From contig JANFAH010000001.1 of NCBI GenBank assembly GCA_024663395.1, positions 2,418,001 through 2,482,000 on the forward strand: a stretch of 64,000 bases of DNA, given 5' to 3'. The translations under genes and the position numbers were made by a program. The notes beneath the pieces were generated by a model. The model was not told the DNA's origin and ran no database searches. It saw only the letters and a program-made list of their open reading frames with translations. How positions within the stretch are numbered: the first letter of the stretch is position 1; each line of letters opens with the position of its first letter. This document shows positions 20,824 to 32,446 of the stretch, in pieces. Source of the DNA: Pisolithus tinctorius (lineage: Eukaryota; Basidiomycota; Agaricomycetes; Boletales; Pisolithaceae).

Positions 20824-22247
20824 GTGGGTCACAAGTTCTACATAAATAGTTTTGCAGTCAAGGAAACATTCCATGCTGTCCTTAGCTACCAGTAATATTA
20901 TCTATCCTGTGGTGTGTGTCACTTAGTCACCACTACTTTTGTACAAGCATTATAGCACAATCAAATCTTTGTGAAACTGCTCTATTTTATCATTGGAACA
21001 AATCCACCAGCCAGATTTTTGACATCTCAAAAAATGAATGAGTTATAAAATCTTGTACTCACCAATATGGCATGTGGTGTGAGAAGCTACCTAATAAGGA
21101 AAGACTCTTGCAAATCACTATTTATGGTTTGAAATCCCTTCAGTGATACACCAGTTGCACACCAGAGCAATGTTGACACTGCCCACTGAGCCCAGTCATA
21201 TGTATATGCTAACAGGCATGTGGCAATCATAGTTATTGTGCCCTAGATACTGCTTTGTCACCCCAGGTGTACTCAATAAAATTTAGCACACAGTGAAACC
21301 TACCACAATTATGAAGTCACTGGAAGCCAGCCCTCTGGATGAGGGAAATCCACTAGATGGTCAATTTACTACACTAGTACTAACAATTTCAACAAGGTTG
21401 ACCATTTGGTTGATGCCTGAGTCTACATAGCATGTATGGATAAGTCTGTAGCCCTTTGCCTGCTGACCCCTATCACCTTGGCATTCCATGACCAAGTTGG
21501 CATCCATATAAAAGTAGCAGTGACTAGGTGATGTGCACCATAGTACTATGTGTACTCATTATCAGACTGTTGATATGAGATTATCATGGGCCTGCCATGC
21601 TTGATACACTGTTGTCAGAGATAGTGATTAAAGTTAAAACACTGAGCCACTGGCCATGTCTTAATGGGGTTAGACTTGGTCTTCGCTGGTAAAAGTCAGT
21701 AAAAACTAGTAGTTCAGTGATAACATGGTAATTTTTGATAGCTTTGGCTGTTGTTTCACTGATAGTTGTATCCACATACCATGTAATTGTAATTTCAGCC
21801 CAGTTGCGTGGATCGCTGATACCAAATCTAGTGCGTGTGGGACCCTCGAGGCCCCCACCAGTACGGTGCATCGACATTCAGGGTCGACTTCACGACATGT
21901 CTGGTGTGATAATAGCCGACTATCACTGCGTAAACAAGGTTTAGCCAATCAGCCGAGGGTTCGAGGTCACCTTTGCACGACATACATCATACAGCGTTAC
22001 TATGTGAGCAGGCTCCTTGAATATGGTACAGTGTATACAGCAAGAACCAATTATCCGTGGAATACGTTGTGCAGCAACGAATAGGAAGAACTCCGACTCT
22101 CTAATCAAGCGCGTGTGGTGATAGATTGTGGCAGCACTTCACCGTGTGCGTCCCAGTGCCTCTGCTCTAACGTTCGTATCTCTCCATCAGCAGCCGGAAG
22201 CCAGAAAGGTTCGTTGATGGGAAGAGGACCGCGAAGACCGATAAAGG
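20824..22247. other. Gene-free stretch containing the composition boundary
   Basis: 20824-21780 is CpG-poor and unassigned. From about 21790 onward CpG becomes frequent (for example 21865-21960) and stays so to the end of the window. No gene is supported across the junction. Confidence 0.6.
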
Positions 22248-23056
22248 TCAAGGGGAGAGTTCAGAGATCGTCATGAAAGCCCGAAACAACGCAGGAACAA
22301 CGAACGGCGATCTGCATTCCCGTTCGACCTCCTCGAGAGCCTTTTCGGCTCGTACTCGTCTATCCCTTTCCTCTCGCAGCTCTGCCTCCATCTCAGCTAG
22401 TCGCCTCTCTGCCAGCCGATTCATGAGATCAGCCCAGTCCGGAACGTATCGTCCAGATAGGATGGATAAGACTTACCAGTAGCTGAACTAGTAGTGCGAA
22501 GCTGGGAATTTGTGCTATTGGGAGGCCGCGGCTTCCCATCCAGTTTCTCCATCTCGTCCAAAAGAACCTCCTCCTTATCTCGCAATGTCATTTGCTGCCT
22601 GCGAATTTCCAACACGTCCCGCCCCAGGAGGCGGACCCTCTCTGTCGCCGACTGCCCAGAATTGTTATAATGGACATCACAGGCAAACTCTTCTCCTTCA
22701 GCACAGCATCGACGTTCGCCTGCCGCCACCGCCGTCGTAGGATCGACGTCTGCTGCTGCTGTTTGTTGCGGAGAGGACGAATGAAAGGGAGCGCTGTGGT
22801 TATGCTGGTGTGGATGACGCGTCGCCGTCGCCGATTCTGATTGGATCGTAGATATAATCTTATCGGATATGCTTTCCGGATGTGATATGGCGGGACTATT
22901 ACTTTGGTCTTCAAGAGCATATCGTCCTATGGATATGCCCGTTGTCGTCGCGGTCGCGGTCGTTGTCGTTGGGTTATTGTCCAACCGCTGGCGTGTTGAG
23001 TTGGTGGGGGAGTCGGGGGTGCTCAAGCGCCTCTTTCGTGGAATCGGAGGGCCCAT
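22248..23056 (-). CDS. Hypothetical low-complexity, coiled-coil protein (246 aa)
   Basis: Start taken at 23056 because it gives MGPPIPRKRRLSTPDSPTNSTRQRL, a basic nuclear-localisation-like N-terminus; the frame upstream is open but Cys-rich and unlike protein. An intron at 22409-22476 (68 bp, GTAAGT...GGCAG) joins two exons in phase 1. Residues about 25-120 are Thr/Ser/His-rich and disordered. Residues about 145-235 are charged and form a predicted coiled coil (RLLGRDVLEIRRQQMTLRDKEEVLLDEMEKL, then RRLAEMEAELREERDRRVRAEKALEEVERE). The protein ends SPFVVPALFRAFMTISELSP. I do not recognise the family; a nuclear adaptor is a guess. It is the first gene after the transposon block. Confidence 0.65.
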
Positions 23057-23690
23057 TGCTTTCGGAGGCTGCGTCGAGTCGGGATGAGGGTGACGATAAA
23101 AGAATGATGCTGGCCGCTCACACTGTAGTTGCCAGAGCACACAGCAGGTACAGCAGACGACCCTGGTAGGATAGTGGTTGGCGTCTTGAAAGTGGGGTGT
23201 TATAAGTATTGATATTCTGCACAGGATGACACTTGGAACACATACGCGAACCGGTTGCTGTGTGGTTTTGTTCCCATCCTGGGCGGTAGAAGCAATAATG
23301 CGAAACCTGACGCCATTGAACAAGAACGGAGGGGGCAGTGTCAGCTCGCCCACATGATATGATGCATCCATATGCAGGGAGATAAATGGGAAATAAACGG
23401 ACTAACTTAATGACTTACCCGTCTACAACTAAGAGGGACTCTCTGATGGACCAAGGAAGGCAGTGTGCGAGTTCAGTTAGAAGTGGTAAACAGACACGTT
23501 GCTGCTCCACTGCCCTGCATGGTAGATGAAGGACCTACATACATCAAGAGACTCTCCAGAAGCCGTCTGGACTCGTCGCCACGGCATAACTTTATCCAAC
23601 GCGAGTATAGTGAATTCTATTCAGAACAAGATATTTTCCCCCGCCCATACCATGAGATTGAGTGTGTGCGCATGTGAACAGGCTGATGCA

Positions 23691-24056
23691 TTAGCCAACC
23701 CTGATCTCGTCGAGACCACCGTAAACTCCACGCACATTTCCAAGGGTTTTACGAGACGTTGGCCAATGTAAGGTTACCCACTTATCTCCTCGACGCCGGA
23801 TATTCTTCCGAGTAGGGAGATGGACCCTGAGGTGCTCGAGGTCGTCGATAACGACTCTGATGATATCCTTCTTGAGTGGTCTTTCGAACTTGAGAGGGTT
23901 GTACTGAACCATGACCTTCAAGCCCTCAGCGGGCATCGAATAGGCCATGGATCTTGCGGTATTCACAGCGGGAGAGGATGGAATCATCTTGCCAGGCGGG
24001 GCGGGACCCGTGAAACATGGAATCATGATGAACACCCTGTCGGCGTGGAAAACCAC
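23691..24056 (-). CDS. Small hypothetical ORF (121 aa), uncertain
   Basis: The frame starts MVFHADRVFIMIPCFTGPAPPGKMI and includes EGLKVMVQYNPLKFERPLKKDIIRVVIDDLEHLRVHLPTRK. The N-terminal part recurs in decayed form at 26774-26971 within the downstream duplicate, where the match stops after the EGLKV block. This shows an older duplicated unit rather than coding constraint. It could be an exon of a spliced gene or simply 3' sequence of the exonuclease gene upstream. No family recognised. Confidence 0.3.
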   Translation of the reverse strand: MVFHADRVFIMIPCFTGPAPPGKMIPSSPAVNTARSMAYSMPAEGLKVMVQYNPLKFERPLKKDIIRVVIDDLEHLRVHLPTRKNIRRRGDKWVTLHWPTSRKTLGNVRGVYGGLDEIRVG

Positions 24057-24232
24057 TTCGATTAGGGGTTAGCACGGAACCTAAAATTGGTACACATTCG
24101 GCTACTGTACACGGTATGGAGGAATACAAGTCGTGCAATATAGCACCATATACTACGTACAGTACACAAGAATCTGAGGCAGTATCTGCGAACAGAGAGA
24201 CGTCAACATAAGAGGAATCAATTCTGAGAAGA

Positions 24233-25420
24233 CTACATAGCGGCAACACCGGAACGTGAAAACGATGATATCCCACCCTTTAGCAATCCAATAGAGCCAA
24301 AGGAGCACAAACGATCACATCTGGGTTTCAACCTAAACACGCCGGTCAGTGCAGGAGAACTTGACAGATTGATCTTGGACCCACCGACAACGACCCAAGA
24401 AACGGGAAAATACGCTTCCTTCATCAAAACTTTGATCTGGCATGTACGGCAGATATCCGACCTTGCCTGAGAATTCTCGGCTTGTGTCCTCACGCTGTAG
24501 CAGGATAGCGACTGCATCCTTTGGCACCCACGACACTGAAATTGGGGTCCAGGAGATTCACTAAGCACGTCCAACGGCAACACTGAACTCTGGCCGAAGA
24601 GGTCGTCCTTTGCTACGCGACCTTGGTGGAGGAGTGAATATGCATAGCGCATGCTCTGAGCCATGAGAAGTGGCTCGTTAGCGGGTGTAACCCACGCTCT
24701 CTTCTTGAAATGTTCGTACAACGCCGCAATCAGCTCGATGTCGTGGGCGGCGTATGCCAAGAGTTTAGAGGGGAGGGGTCGATCTAGCCATATGGATGAA
24801 CCAAGGGCTTTGTGCATAGCGACGACTTGGGCTGGCGAGGGGTAAGTATGCCAAATGTACCACTTCACACAACACCTACGGTCTTTCCCTGTGGCGAGAA
24901 CTCCAGCTAGGCGAATGCAAGCATCCATGCCTTGGAGACGATGTACTCCCAAGAAAAGCTCTCGGTTTTGCCTGATCGCAAGCAGTAGCGCAGGACCACT
25001 GCCCCGTGTAAAGCGCTCTATGCGTTTAAAATCTGATTCCCCCCTGACGGCCGTGCGGGCCTGAATCTCGGCCAGCTGGAGGTCGACGATACCGGTTAGA
25101 GTGACGTTATATTCGCTCTGTATTTCAAGGAAGTCATTGCGACAGTCCCACATGACTTTCTTGATTTGTGAATTGGTGAGGATGGAGAGAAGGGGCGTAA
25201 GATGAGACTTGAACGGCCTGAGAGCGAGGACGTCGAATATGAATATGTGTTCTGCCCTCTCAGTGCCGATGCACATGAGCGAGAGGGCGCCAGCGGGTGT
25301 GCCAATCTCTCTCCCCTCACAGTCAATGATGAGGACAGGGGAAAGTGCAAGGATGCGTGTAGCGGATGCCACGGAGGACAAGTCGTTGCAAAAAACGTAC
25401 TTCGTTCGGCTATTGTCCAT
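24233..25420 (-). CDS. DEDDy 3'-5' exonuclease domain protein, copy 1 (~379 aa)
   Basis: Minus-strand gene starting MDNSRTKYVFCNDL. It has the RNase D-like 3'-5' exonuclease fold: exo I in VLIIDCEGREIG (Asp33, Glu35), exo II in KVMWDCRNDFLEI, and exo III in AYAAHDIELIAALY (Y-x3-D, so DEDDy class), plus DLQLAEIQAR between them. A 48 bp in-frame intron (24832-24879) interrupts the domain. The C-terminus has two Cys-x2-Cys pairs (FQCRGCQ ... ICRTCQ), a possible zinc-binding module. The family includes RNase D, WRN-exo and EXD1, and the nearest layout is the EXD1-like group. Substrate unknown. It is paired with the copy at 27189. Confidence 0.85.
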   Translation of the reverse strand: MDNSRTKYVFCNDLSSVASATRILALSPVLIIDCEGREIGTPAGALSLMCIGTERAEHIFIFDVLALRPFKSHLTPLLSILTNSQIKKVMWDCRNDFLEIQSEYNVTLTGIVDLQLAEIQARTAVRGESDFKRIERFTRGSGPALLLAIRQNRELFLGVHRLQGMDACIRLAGVLATGKDRRCCVKWYIWHTYPSPAQVVAMHKALGSSIWLDRPLPSKLLAYAAHDIELIAALYEHFKKRAWVTPANEPLLMAQSMRYAYSLLHQGRVAKDDLFGQSSVLPLDVLSESPGPQFQCRGCQRMQSLSCYSVRTQAENSQARSDICRTCQIKVLMKEAYFPVSWVVVGGSKINLSSSPALTGVFRLKPRCDRLCSFGSIGLLKGGISSFSRSGVAAM

Positions 25421-26859
25421 CCCGGCCAGATAACAACGACGAGAGTATACTCAGTCTCTCAAAGACCACAGAGACAGGGAGAAGGAGGGGAAGCGCGCGT
25501 GCTGCGCCAGCTGCGTCTCATGATATCACGCAGCGAAATGACGTCCTACTTACCAAGAACCCTCTGCGCACCCCTGGACGCCGCAGGCGCAAACATCATG
25601 TGATTCGAGACCTCAGAGAGGTCCAGAAAGGTCAGTGTTGGGGATAACGCCAGCACGAAAACAGAGAAACGGAAGGAGAAGGGGAAGGGAAGGGGAGTAT
25701 GGCGACAAAAACATCGTCGTCGGGGGCGTGGAAGTGTGGTTTTTGCGACTTGCTCTGACAAAGCAAGGTAACTGGTTTATAACACCTGCACTGTATTCGG
25801 TGGGCCATTCATGATTTGGAACTTTCGTTGACTTTTTTTTCTGCTTTTCCAGAGCCTGGCCCAAATGTCAAGCACGAGGTATATGTGGGTAAAAACAAGA
25901 TTCATGACGCTCATGCGCGACCGTCGATGGCTGTTGCCCAGTCATTGTCGAGCAGCGGTCGCGGTCTGGGTGAAAGGACGATCCAGGTACGTTCGTGGGT
26001 GCACCCGGCCTGGATTGGACAACATAGACACGTCGTTGTGCACGAGTAGAGACGATGCGTGATACCCCTCCTTGGGATGTGAACGAAGTCTTGGTGGCCA
26101 TGAATAGCGGGCGCGGTCGAGGGCAACATTGGCGAGGGAATCATGACAATGAGAATGTGTGGAGGACGAGGCTAGCGATGATAATGACACTCATATATGA
26201 TAGTCGCGGCCGAGGGAGTCCTCTGAGGACTCGATGGTCGACTGCGATATTAAACTCGATTCCAGGTGCCAGGCAGAGCGTGGACTCGAATGTGTGTACA
26301 TCCAACACCCCTGTACAAACGCATACAATTCGAAAGCGTGTGCAGGATTACCTTTCCATCTCCGTCTCCGCAGGCCCAATACCCATCCCTTCACCTAAGT
26401 GTTCATGGAACCATAGTACAGTGGCTGGCTGATTCATGCATGAGCCGGCGGGTCCGGAGGTGGGTTCGAGTGCTGGGATTGGAATAGGCTTAAATCTGGG
26501 TTGTTCCGACGGAGAGAAAAGTGATAACAGATCCAACGCGGGAAACCGCCGAACGAGCACAAGCACGAGCGTGAATGCGAGTGTGACGCCGGAATCCTGA
26601 CCCAGACCAAAGACAGGTACATGCGGAACGGAGGAGAAAGCGGCTTTCATTCTCTGTTGTACGCGACGCCTGAATTTGCGAGCGTGACAAGCGTAGTAAT
26701 ACGCATATCGCGAGACACCTATTCTCCACTATAACGCGGGGAAACAAGAGTGGATCAGTTGACATCTACGTGTTTATGCTTGGTCTGGCAAACAAAAATG
26801 ACCCAGCGAAAACTGTGAGGACAACCATTCTGTAGACCTGTAACGGTGTCCAGGAATTG
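25421..26859. other. Spacer between exonuclease duplicates
   Basis: Normal-composition DNA with several short overlapping frames on both strands (for example 26055-26432 plus and 26348-26650 minus). None shows a domain or consistent splice pattern. The minus-strand frame at 26650 has a hydrophobic stretch but no supported exon structure. Nothing confidently annotated. Confidence 0.4.
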
Positions 26860-27188
26860 ATGTTGCACGAACGATGACCTTCAAGCCCTCAGGAGACGTC
26901 GAATAGACCACAGATGTGCTGTTCACAGTGGCAGAATGGAATGATTGGGGTGGGACAGGACTCGTGGACAACTCGTGGACGGAACCAATTAACCAGATCT
27001 GACTCGATTAGGCACGGGACCTAATATTGGCACACTGTCTATTCAGCCACTGTACATGATATGGAATATTACAGGAGCTTCACATGCTACACAGGAAGAA
27101 ACAGAGACAGAGCGACATAAGAGGAATCAATTCCGAAAAAGACTGGTGGTAACACCCCAACGTGGAAACCCAGATATAGTATCTCACC

Positions 27189-28331
27189 CTACAACAACCC
27201 AACAGAGCACAAACGATCACACCTAGGGTCCAATACGCGTGTCAGTGGAGGAGAACATGATAAACTGATCTCGGAGACACTGACAGCCACCCAAATAATA
27301 GGATATTTCGTTTCCTTCAACAAAGCTTTGATCTGACAAGTACGACAAATGTTCGACCTCGCCTGAGGTTTCTTGCCTTGTTTCCTAACGCTATAGCAGG
27401 ACAGCGACTGCATCCGGTGGCAGCCGTGACACTGGAAATGGGGTCCACGAGATTCGCTGAGCACGTCCAACGGTAACACTGCACACGGCCCAAAGACGTC
27501 GTTGTCGGCTACGCGACCTTGATAGAAGAGTGAATATGCATAGCGCATGCTCTGAGCCACGAGCAGTAGCTCGTTAGCAGACGTAATCCATGAGTTCGTT
27601 TTGAAGTGTTCGTACAACATTGCAATCATCTCGATGTCGTGGGCGGCGTATGCTAAGAGATTAGGGGGGAGAGGTCGATCTAGCCATATGGCAGAACCTA
27701 CGGCTTTGTGCATGGCGACGACTTGGGCTGACGAGGAGGGTAAATAGATTAGCCCCGAGTGTTTGCAGGAGATCACACGACTATACGTACGGTCTTTCCC
27801 TGTGGTGGGAAGGTTAGCTTTGCGAATGCAGGCATCCATGCCTTGGAGACGGTGAACTCCCAAGAAAAGCTCTTGGTTCTGCTTGATCGTACGCAGTGGC
27901 ACGGCACGACTGCCCCATGAAAAACGCTGTATGCGTTGGAAGTCTTTTTCCTTGTTCACAGCCGTGCGGGCCTGAATCTCGGCCAGCTGGAGGTCGAGGA
28001 TACTGGTCAGCATGACGTTGTATTCGCTCAGTATCTCGAGAAAGTCGTTGCGGCAGTCCCACATGACTTTCTTGACTGCTGAGTTGGCGAGGACGCAGAA
28101 GAGGGGCATGAGACGGAACTTGAATGGTTTGAGAGCAAGGACGTCGAACACAAATATGTATTCTGCCTTCTCTGTGCCGATGCACATGAGCGAGAGTGCG
28201 CCATCGAGTCCACCAATGTTTCTCCCCTCACAGTCGATGATAAGGACAGGGGAAAGTGCGAGGATGCGTGTAGCGTATGCCACAGAGGGCAAGTCGTTGC
28301 AATAAACGTATTTCGTCGGACTACTGTCCAT
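27189..28331 (-). CDS. DEDDy 3'-5' exonuclease domain protein, copy 2 (~359 aa)
   Basis: Paralogue of the gene at 24233-25420 along its whole length. The start is placed at 28331 (MDSSPTKYVYCNDLPSVAYATRI) to match copy 1, although the frame is open 46 codons further. Exo I (LIIDCEGRNIG), exo II (KVMWDCRNDFLEI) and exo III (AYAAHDIEMIAMLY) are intact, so it should be catalytically competent. The intron is in the same position but 63 bp long (27728-27790). The C-terminal Cys-x2-Cys pairs are retained (FQCHGCH ... ICRTCQ). An AT-rich TATA-like stretch (atatataaatg) lies about 140 bp upstream near 28480. Confidence 0.85.
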   Translation of the reverse strand: MDSSPTKYVYCNDLPSVAYATRILALSPVLIIDCEGRNIGGLDGALSLMCIGTEKAEYIFVFDVLALKPFKFRLMPLFCVLANSAVKKVMWDCRNDFLEILSEYNVMLTSILDLQLAEIQARTAVNKEKDFQRIQRFSWGSRAVPLRTIKQNQELFLGVHRLQGMDACIRKANLPTTGKDRTYSRVISCKHSGLIYLPSSSAQVVAMHKAVGSAIWLDRPLPPNLLAYAAHDIEMIAMLYEHFKTNSWITSANELLLVAQSMRYAYSLFYQGRVADNDVFGPCAVLPLDVLSESRGPHFQCHGCHRMQSLSCYSVRKQGKKPQARSNICRTCQIKALLKETKYPIIWVAVSVSEISLSCSPPLTRVLDPRCDRLCSVGLL

Positions 28332-29094
28332 CCCGACCAGATAAAAAAAGGGAAGACCGATACTCAGACTTTCACAGAAAAAAGGGACATGCTGTGAGGG
28401 GGAGCGCGTGTGCAGGGACTGAGAGGTGCCACGCGGCGGAATAGCCCCTATGTAGAATACGGAATCCATACAAAAATATATAAATGGGGAAACACTACTA
28501 CTTGGTCAGAGACCGTATAATTTTGGCAGAAATATGGAGGAAAAAGATTGAACCAATGAACGCCAGCGAGAGTATCAACACCACGTATGGGTCACTATCG
28601 GAGCATGTCAGAAGCGGGGGACTAAATCAATTAAGAAAGAAAGAAGAGACTCAACACCCTGAGACCCGGCGAATCGTCCGTGTAAAGCTTTAGCATTGTC
28701 CCCGAGGATCCACCTGCTCCAGCTGCACGCGTCGAGTTTGGTTTCGCTACCTGACTGCCAGCAGCACGCCGACTGAAAATTACACAATGGGGTCAGACTC
28801 AGAAAGAATGCCGCCATATTGCGAAATGCCGACGCACCGAATCTGAGCGCCTGGAGGCTTTGCTACGGCATTGGTCTTTACACTTGGACGTGCCGAGCTG
28901 TCAGAGTCAGACTAGAGGGAGTTGAGCTGAGGTATTGGACGCAGGGCGGGTTGTGCGACGCACCATGGTTTGCAACTTGAGTGTGTGTGTTCAACGGAGG
29001 CTAAAAGGTTGTCGTGGAAGGAGCGTGGGAATATTCCGCAGATGCTGCCGTCGGAATTACCTAAGACGCCGCTCCTTGTCGCCGTCACTCCATC
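28332..29094. other. Divergent intergenic region
   Basis: Shared upstream region of the exonuclease (minus) and the VAMP7-like SNARE (plus). A longer plus-strand frame over 28935-29564 has no domain and overlaps the SNARE exons and introns, so it is not annotated. Confidence 0.5.
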
Positions 29095-29992
29095 ATGTCT
29101 TTGGTATGTATCACCGACTTGCGCAAAGGGAACGTGCTAATCAAGCAATCTGGACAGTTGAACGCCCTCGTCGCACGGGGCTCCGTCGTTCTTGCAGAAC
29201 ACCAAGTCCCAAGCGAACGGGACTTCTCACATGGTACGCACGTCTCTCAATTCATGCCAATCTCGGTGCGATTCACATTTCTATTTCCTACCAGCAACAC
29301 AGACGATCCTGTCTAAAATACCTCCCAATGACAGCAAACTCTCTTATGCTTGGGAACAATACCTCTTTCACTACATCTCAGAAGGTGGTTTCGTCTACCT
29401 CGTCATGGCAGACGACTCCGTGGGACGGTATGTGCCCGACCCGCTTTTTATTTGTCCTTGATTTCTCATACTTCTGTGATATAGAAAACTGCCATTTGCA
29501 TTCCTCGCTGATCTACAGCGCAAGGTGCGTCCCTTACCTTCGGGTTTCCTCGCATTCCTCATAACCGTTCATTCACAGTTCCTCGAACTTCCTTCCTCTT
29601 CTGCCGCCGTTCTGAGTTCTACGCCCGCATATGGCCTCCAAGGCACCTTCTCACCCGTCATTGCCTCACTCATGCACACTTACAACACCGCTCCCCCTCA
29701 AGACGAAATCGCACGCGCCCAAGCCGAACTCAATCAAGTCAAAGATATCATGGTCCAGAACGTCGAACAAATTCTCAGTAGAGGCGAACGCATCGAACTT
29801 CTCGTTGACAAGACCGATACCATGGCGCACCAGGCGACGGCCTTCCGTCGCGGAGCACGTACAACCCGAAGACAGATGTGGTGGAAGAATAGCAAAACCC
29901 TGGCCCTGTCCGTTGTCGTAGTGCTATTTCTTCTCTATCTTATTATAGCCCAGTTCTGTGGAGCCGCTTTACAGTGTGGGGTTGCTTCTTGA
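29095..29992 (+). CDS. VAMP7-like longin R-SNARE (synaptobrevin family, 241 aa)
   Basis: Four exons: 29095-29233, 29295-29427, 29485-29524 and 29579-29992, with three GT-AG introns that keep the frame. Residues 1-~120 form a longin domain (MSLVCITDLRKGNVLIKQSG..., SYAWEQYLFHYISEGGFVYLVMADDSVGRKLPFAFLADLQRKF). A SNARE motif follows (DEIARAQAELNQVKDIMVQNVEQILSRGERIELLVDKT) with arginine at the zero layer. The tail anchor is TLALSVVVVLFLLYLIIAQFCG. It acts in vesicle fusion with endosomes and vacuole or plasma membrane. Length is slightly above the usual ~220 aa. Confidence 0.93.
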
Positions 29993-30384
29993 TGCATCAT
30001 GTCACGTCCCCCCATTTCGTGTACGATCGATTACCTTTTCTTGCAGTACACTGCCTGTGTAGCATTTCTTGTATATATATGGTCGTGTATTTCATGCACA
30101 CAGCATAACTGATCGTCATCGATTGAGTGCATGAACGTCAGAGATAAGAATGAGTGGTGTTCGAACCAATGAGTAAAATGCATATGGAACGTGATAAGTC
30201 GGTATCCAAGTCAAAGATGCACAAAAGAGTACAACAAATACACACTTATCACTGTACACGAGGTATCGCAGCTCTACCCAACCAAATGAGTTGGGCAAAG
30301 TATATCACAGACAGGGTCCTACACCGTGCGTTCTAGGTTGTAATGGAGTCCGAGGTGGGGGAGTCAATGCTGCAGTTGTCGTCC

Positions 30385-32446
30385 TCAAACGCACGCTGCG
30401 CTGGGTAAGGGTTGCATGGGTTTCATCCGGTCATTACCGTACTTGTACCGGTGGGGTTGGTGATAGTGAGAAGAAGCAATGGGTGCATTGGTGGTGTCCC
30501 TGAGCGAATTCTGAGCGGCCGAAGAAGATTCTAGCTGACGACGGCGTTCCTTCTCCTGTTGCCGCTCCCGCTCCAATTGCATGGCTGCTTCGCTCGCGCT
30601 GACCAGCGGTCGTCGTTCGGACGGTGCGAAGTGTGAATCCTCGACGAATACAACCGAAGAGGAAGATCCTGGATGTACCGATGCTGAGGAAGGACGCACC
30701 GGGACCAATGGCCGGGAGGCACTAGGCTGCGCAAGTGTGGGAGGACGAGCAGTAGACGAGCGGGGAATATCGGGCCGAGAACTCGTAGTAGCAGCAGATT
30801 GAGAAAGAGATGGTGGCGGGCGAGGACTGTCCAATAAATCGTGCAACTTGGAGACGCCGCTTGATACGATTTGCCAGGTGTCTTCGACAATTGGATCGGG
30901 CCGTCTTGGGGGAGATTCCGAAGGGTCATCATCTCGTGAACGGGATGTCTTCCTACTAGTACGAGGCGCCTGGGACGACGACGGCACATGGCGATCCGAT
31001 GAACTCCGCCGGCATGGGGAAGATGGACGACTACCACCCATGACAACGTCATCTGCTCTAGAACTCGGAAAGCCGGAAACCCAGTCGGCAGTAACAGACA
31101 TGGCGACGGAATTCGACGGTTGATGTGAGAGGCATTCTCGGGAAGGAATGGGGATTGGTTCTGATGTAAGAGGTTGGCGTATGAGGTCAGCCAGCGTACT
31201 CTCGGGACAGGACTCATCCTCCTCCAAGGTGCCGAGAAGTTTCTTTTTCTTCATCTTCTTTAGGTCCTCGTCGTCGGATTCGTCTGCAAGGGCAGAGAAA
31301 CCTGGAAAAGTCGAAGCCAGGGGTGCGGCAATCTCAGCGAGAGGCGACAGATGGAAATCCATCTCGTCACCATCTATGAATTTCTCCTTCATCATACTAC
31401 GCTTCTTGAGCATCGACGGATCTTCAGTACCAGAGGGAGAGTGTTTCCCTTCGCTCGCATAAAAGTATGCCGAGCGTTGGGACTCGGAATACGATGATTG
31501 GAAACGCGCGAGAGTTTGCTTGAGTGAATCGCGCTCTTGTTCAAGGGACAATACCTCGAAGAAACATCTCAAAACAAGTGAACGATGATCGAAGAGAGCT
31601 ACTTACTTCACTGTAGAGGGCGGGTCAGTCCTTGGGGACCGTAATGCGATGGAAGGCACATACCACAACCAAGACTGATTCATCTCATCGTAATGATCCC
31701 TGAGGCACTTCTCCTTTGCCAAGAGAGTTTCCTTCTCCTTCTGGCTTGTCCGCTGCAGCTGTTCATAGTCACGCTTGACAGTCTCGAGCTCTTCCGTTAA
31801 GTGCTCGCGAATACCGTCGAGCTCCGCACGAAGACCCTTCAGTTCCTCTGCCTGAAGGGAAAGCTTGCGCTGGGACTCCGCCAGGTTATGCAGAAGCAAG
31901 CAACTGACCCGCACAGGAGTATACTACATAATACAATAGTTGATATCAAAACCAGCTCAGACCGGACTCCATCGCACACTTATAGAAACCCACCTGATCA
32001 CCCTGGGACTTGTAGTACGTTCTGCTTTCATCGATCACTCGACGTATCTCGTTGACCTTGGCACCTTCCTTGACTATGCGTGCGATCTCGTTCAAGAGAC
32101 GCTGCGCTTCTCCATCGGCAACCGGAACCGAAGAGGGGGAGGACTGTGCTGGTTCGTCGACGTCGACGATCGCCTTTACATTTGGATCGCGGTCTACATG
32201 GAGCCGTCTAACCTCTTTGGGGTCGAAGCGCATGCGACAAAGAGGGCATTTGTTTTGCACGAGATGCTCGAGGCATCTTGAAAGGGGAAATAACGTAAAC
32301 CCGACGACGACGATAAAGAAAGAAAGAGAGAGAACTCACTTCTGGCAAAAGACGTGGCCGCAGTTGATAGCGTGGGGGATGTTCACACCGTTGGTATAAC
32401 ACTCGAGGCAGACATCACAAGTTGAATTTGGGCCGACGACGAGCAT
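30385..32446 (-). CDS. RING-finger/coiled-coil protein 1 (~591 aa)
   Basis: Starts MLVVGPNSTCDVCLECY at 32446. A C3HC4 RING spans exons 1-2 (CDVC...INCGHVFCQKCLEHL..NKCPLCRMRF), so it is a probable E3 ubiquitin ligase or RING adaptor. Exons inferred: 32340-32446, 31994-32276, 31664-31875, a 4-nt microexon 31607-31610 (TGAA) and 30385-31554. Together these give an uninterrupted frame. After the RING comes a coiled coil (SLQAEELKGLRAELDGIREHLTEELETVKRDYEQL..., EVLSLEQERDSLKQTLARF), then a long Ser/Pro/Arg-rich disordered tail ending LPSAACV. The 118-nt second intron has an uncertain acceptor. It is one of three paralogues in this window (see 35039 and 43392). Confidence 0.85.

Larger units (their letters stand above)
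23880..28350. repeat. Segmental duplication: units ~23.88-25.45 and ~26.86-28.35 kb
   Basis: The exonuclease gene, its 3' flank (for example 'cataagaggaatcaattc' at 24207 and 27117) and part of the next ORF occur twice in the same order and strand. About 1.4 kb of single-copy DNA separates the units. Divergence is clear in the flanks and lower within the exonuclease domain. Confidence 0.8.

Noticed and set aside
21940..21985. tRNA-like 'ggttcgag' T-loop
   Set aside because: The flanking bases do not form a T-stem, and no acceptor or anticodon arm could be built. No tRNA was found elsewhere in the window by eye.
22421..23371. Longer start (23371) for the coiled-coil protein
   Set aside because: The extra 105 codons are Cys-rich and unlike protein. 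The ATG at 23056 gives a basic, nuclear-like N-terminus, and the 3' part is completed by a phase-1 intron.
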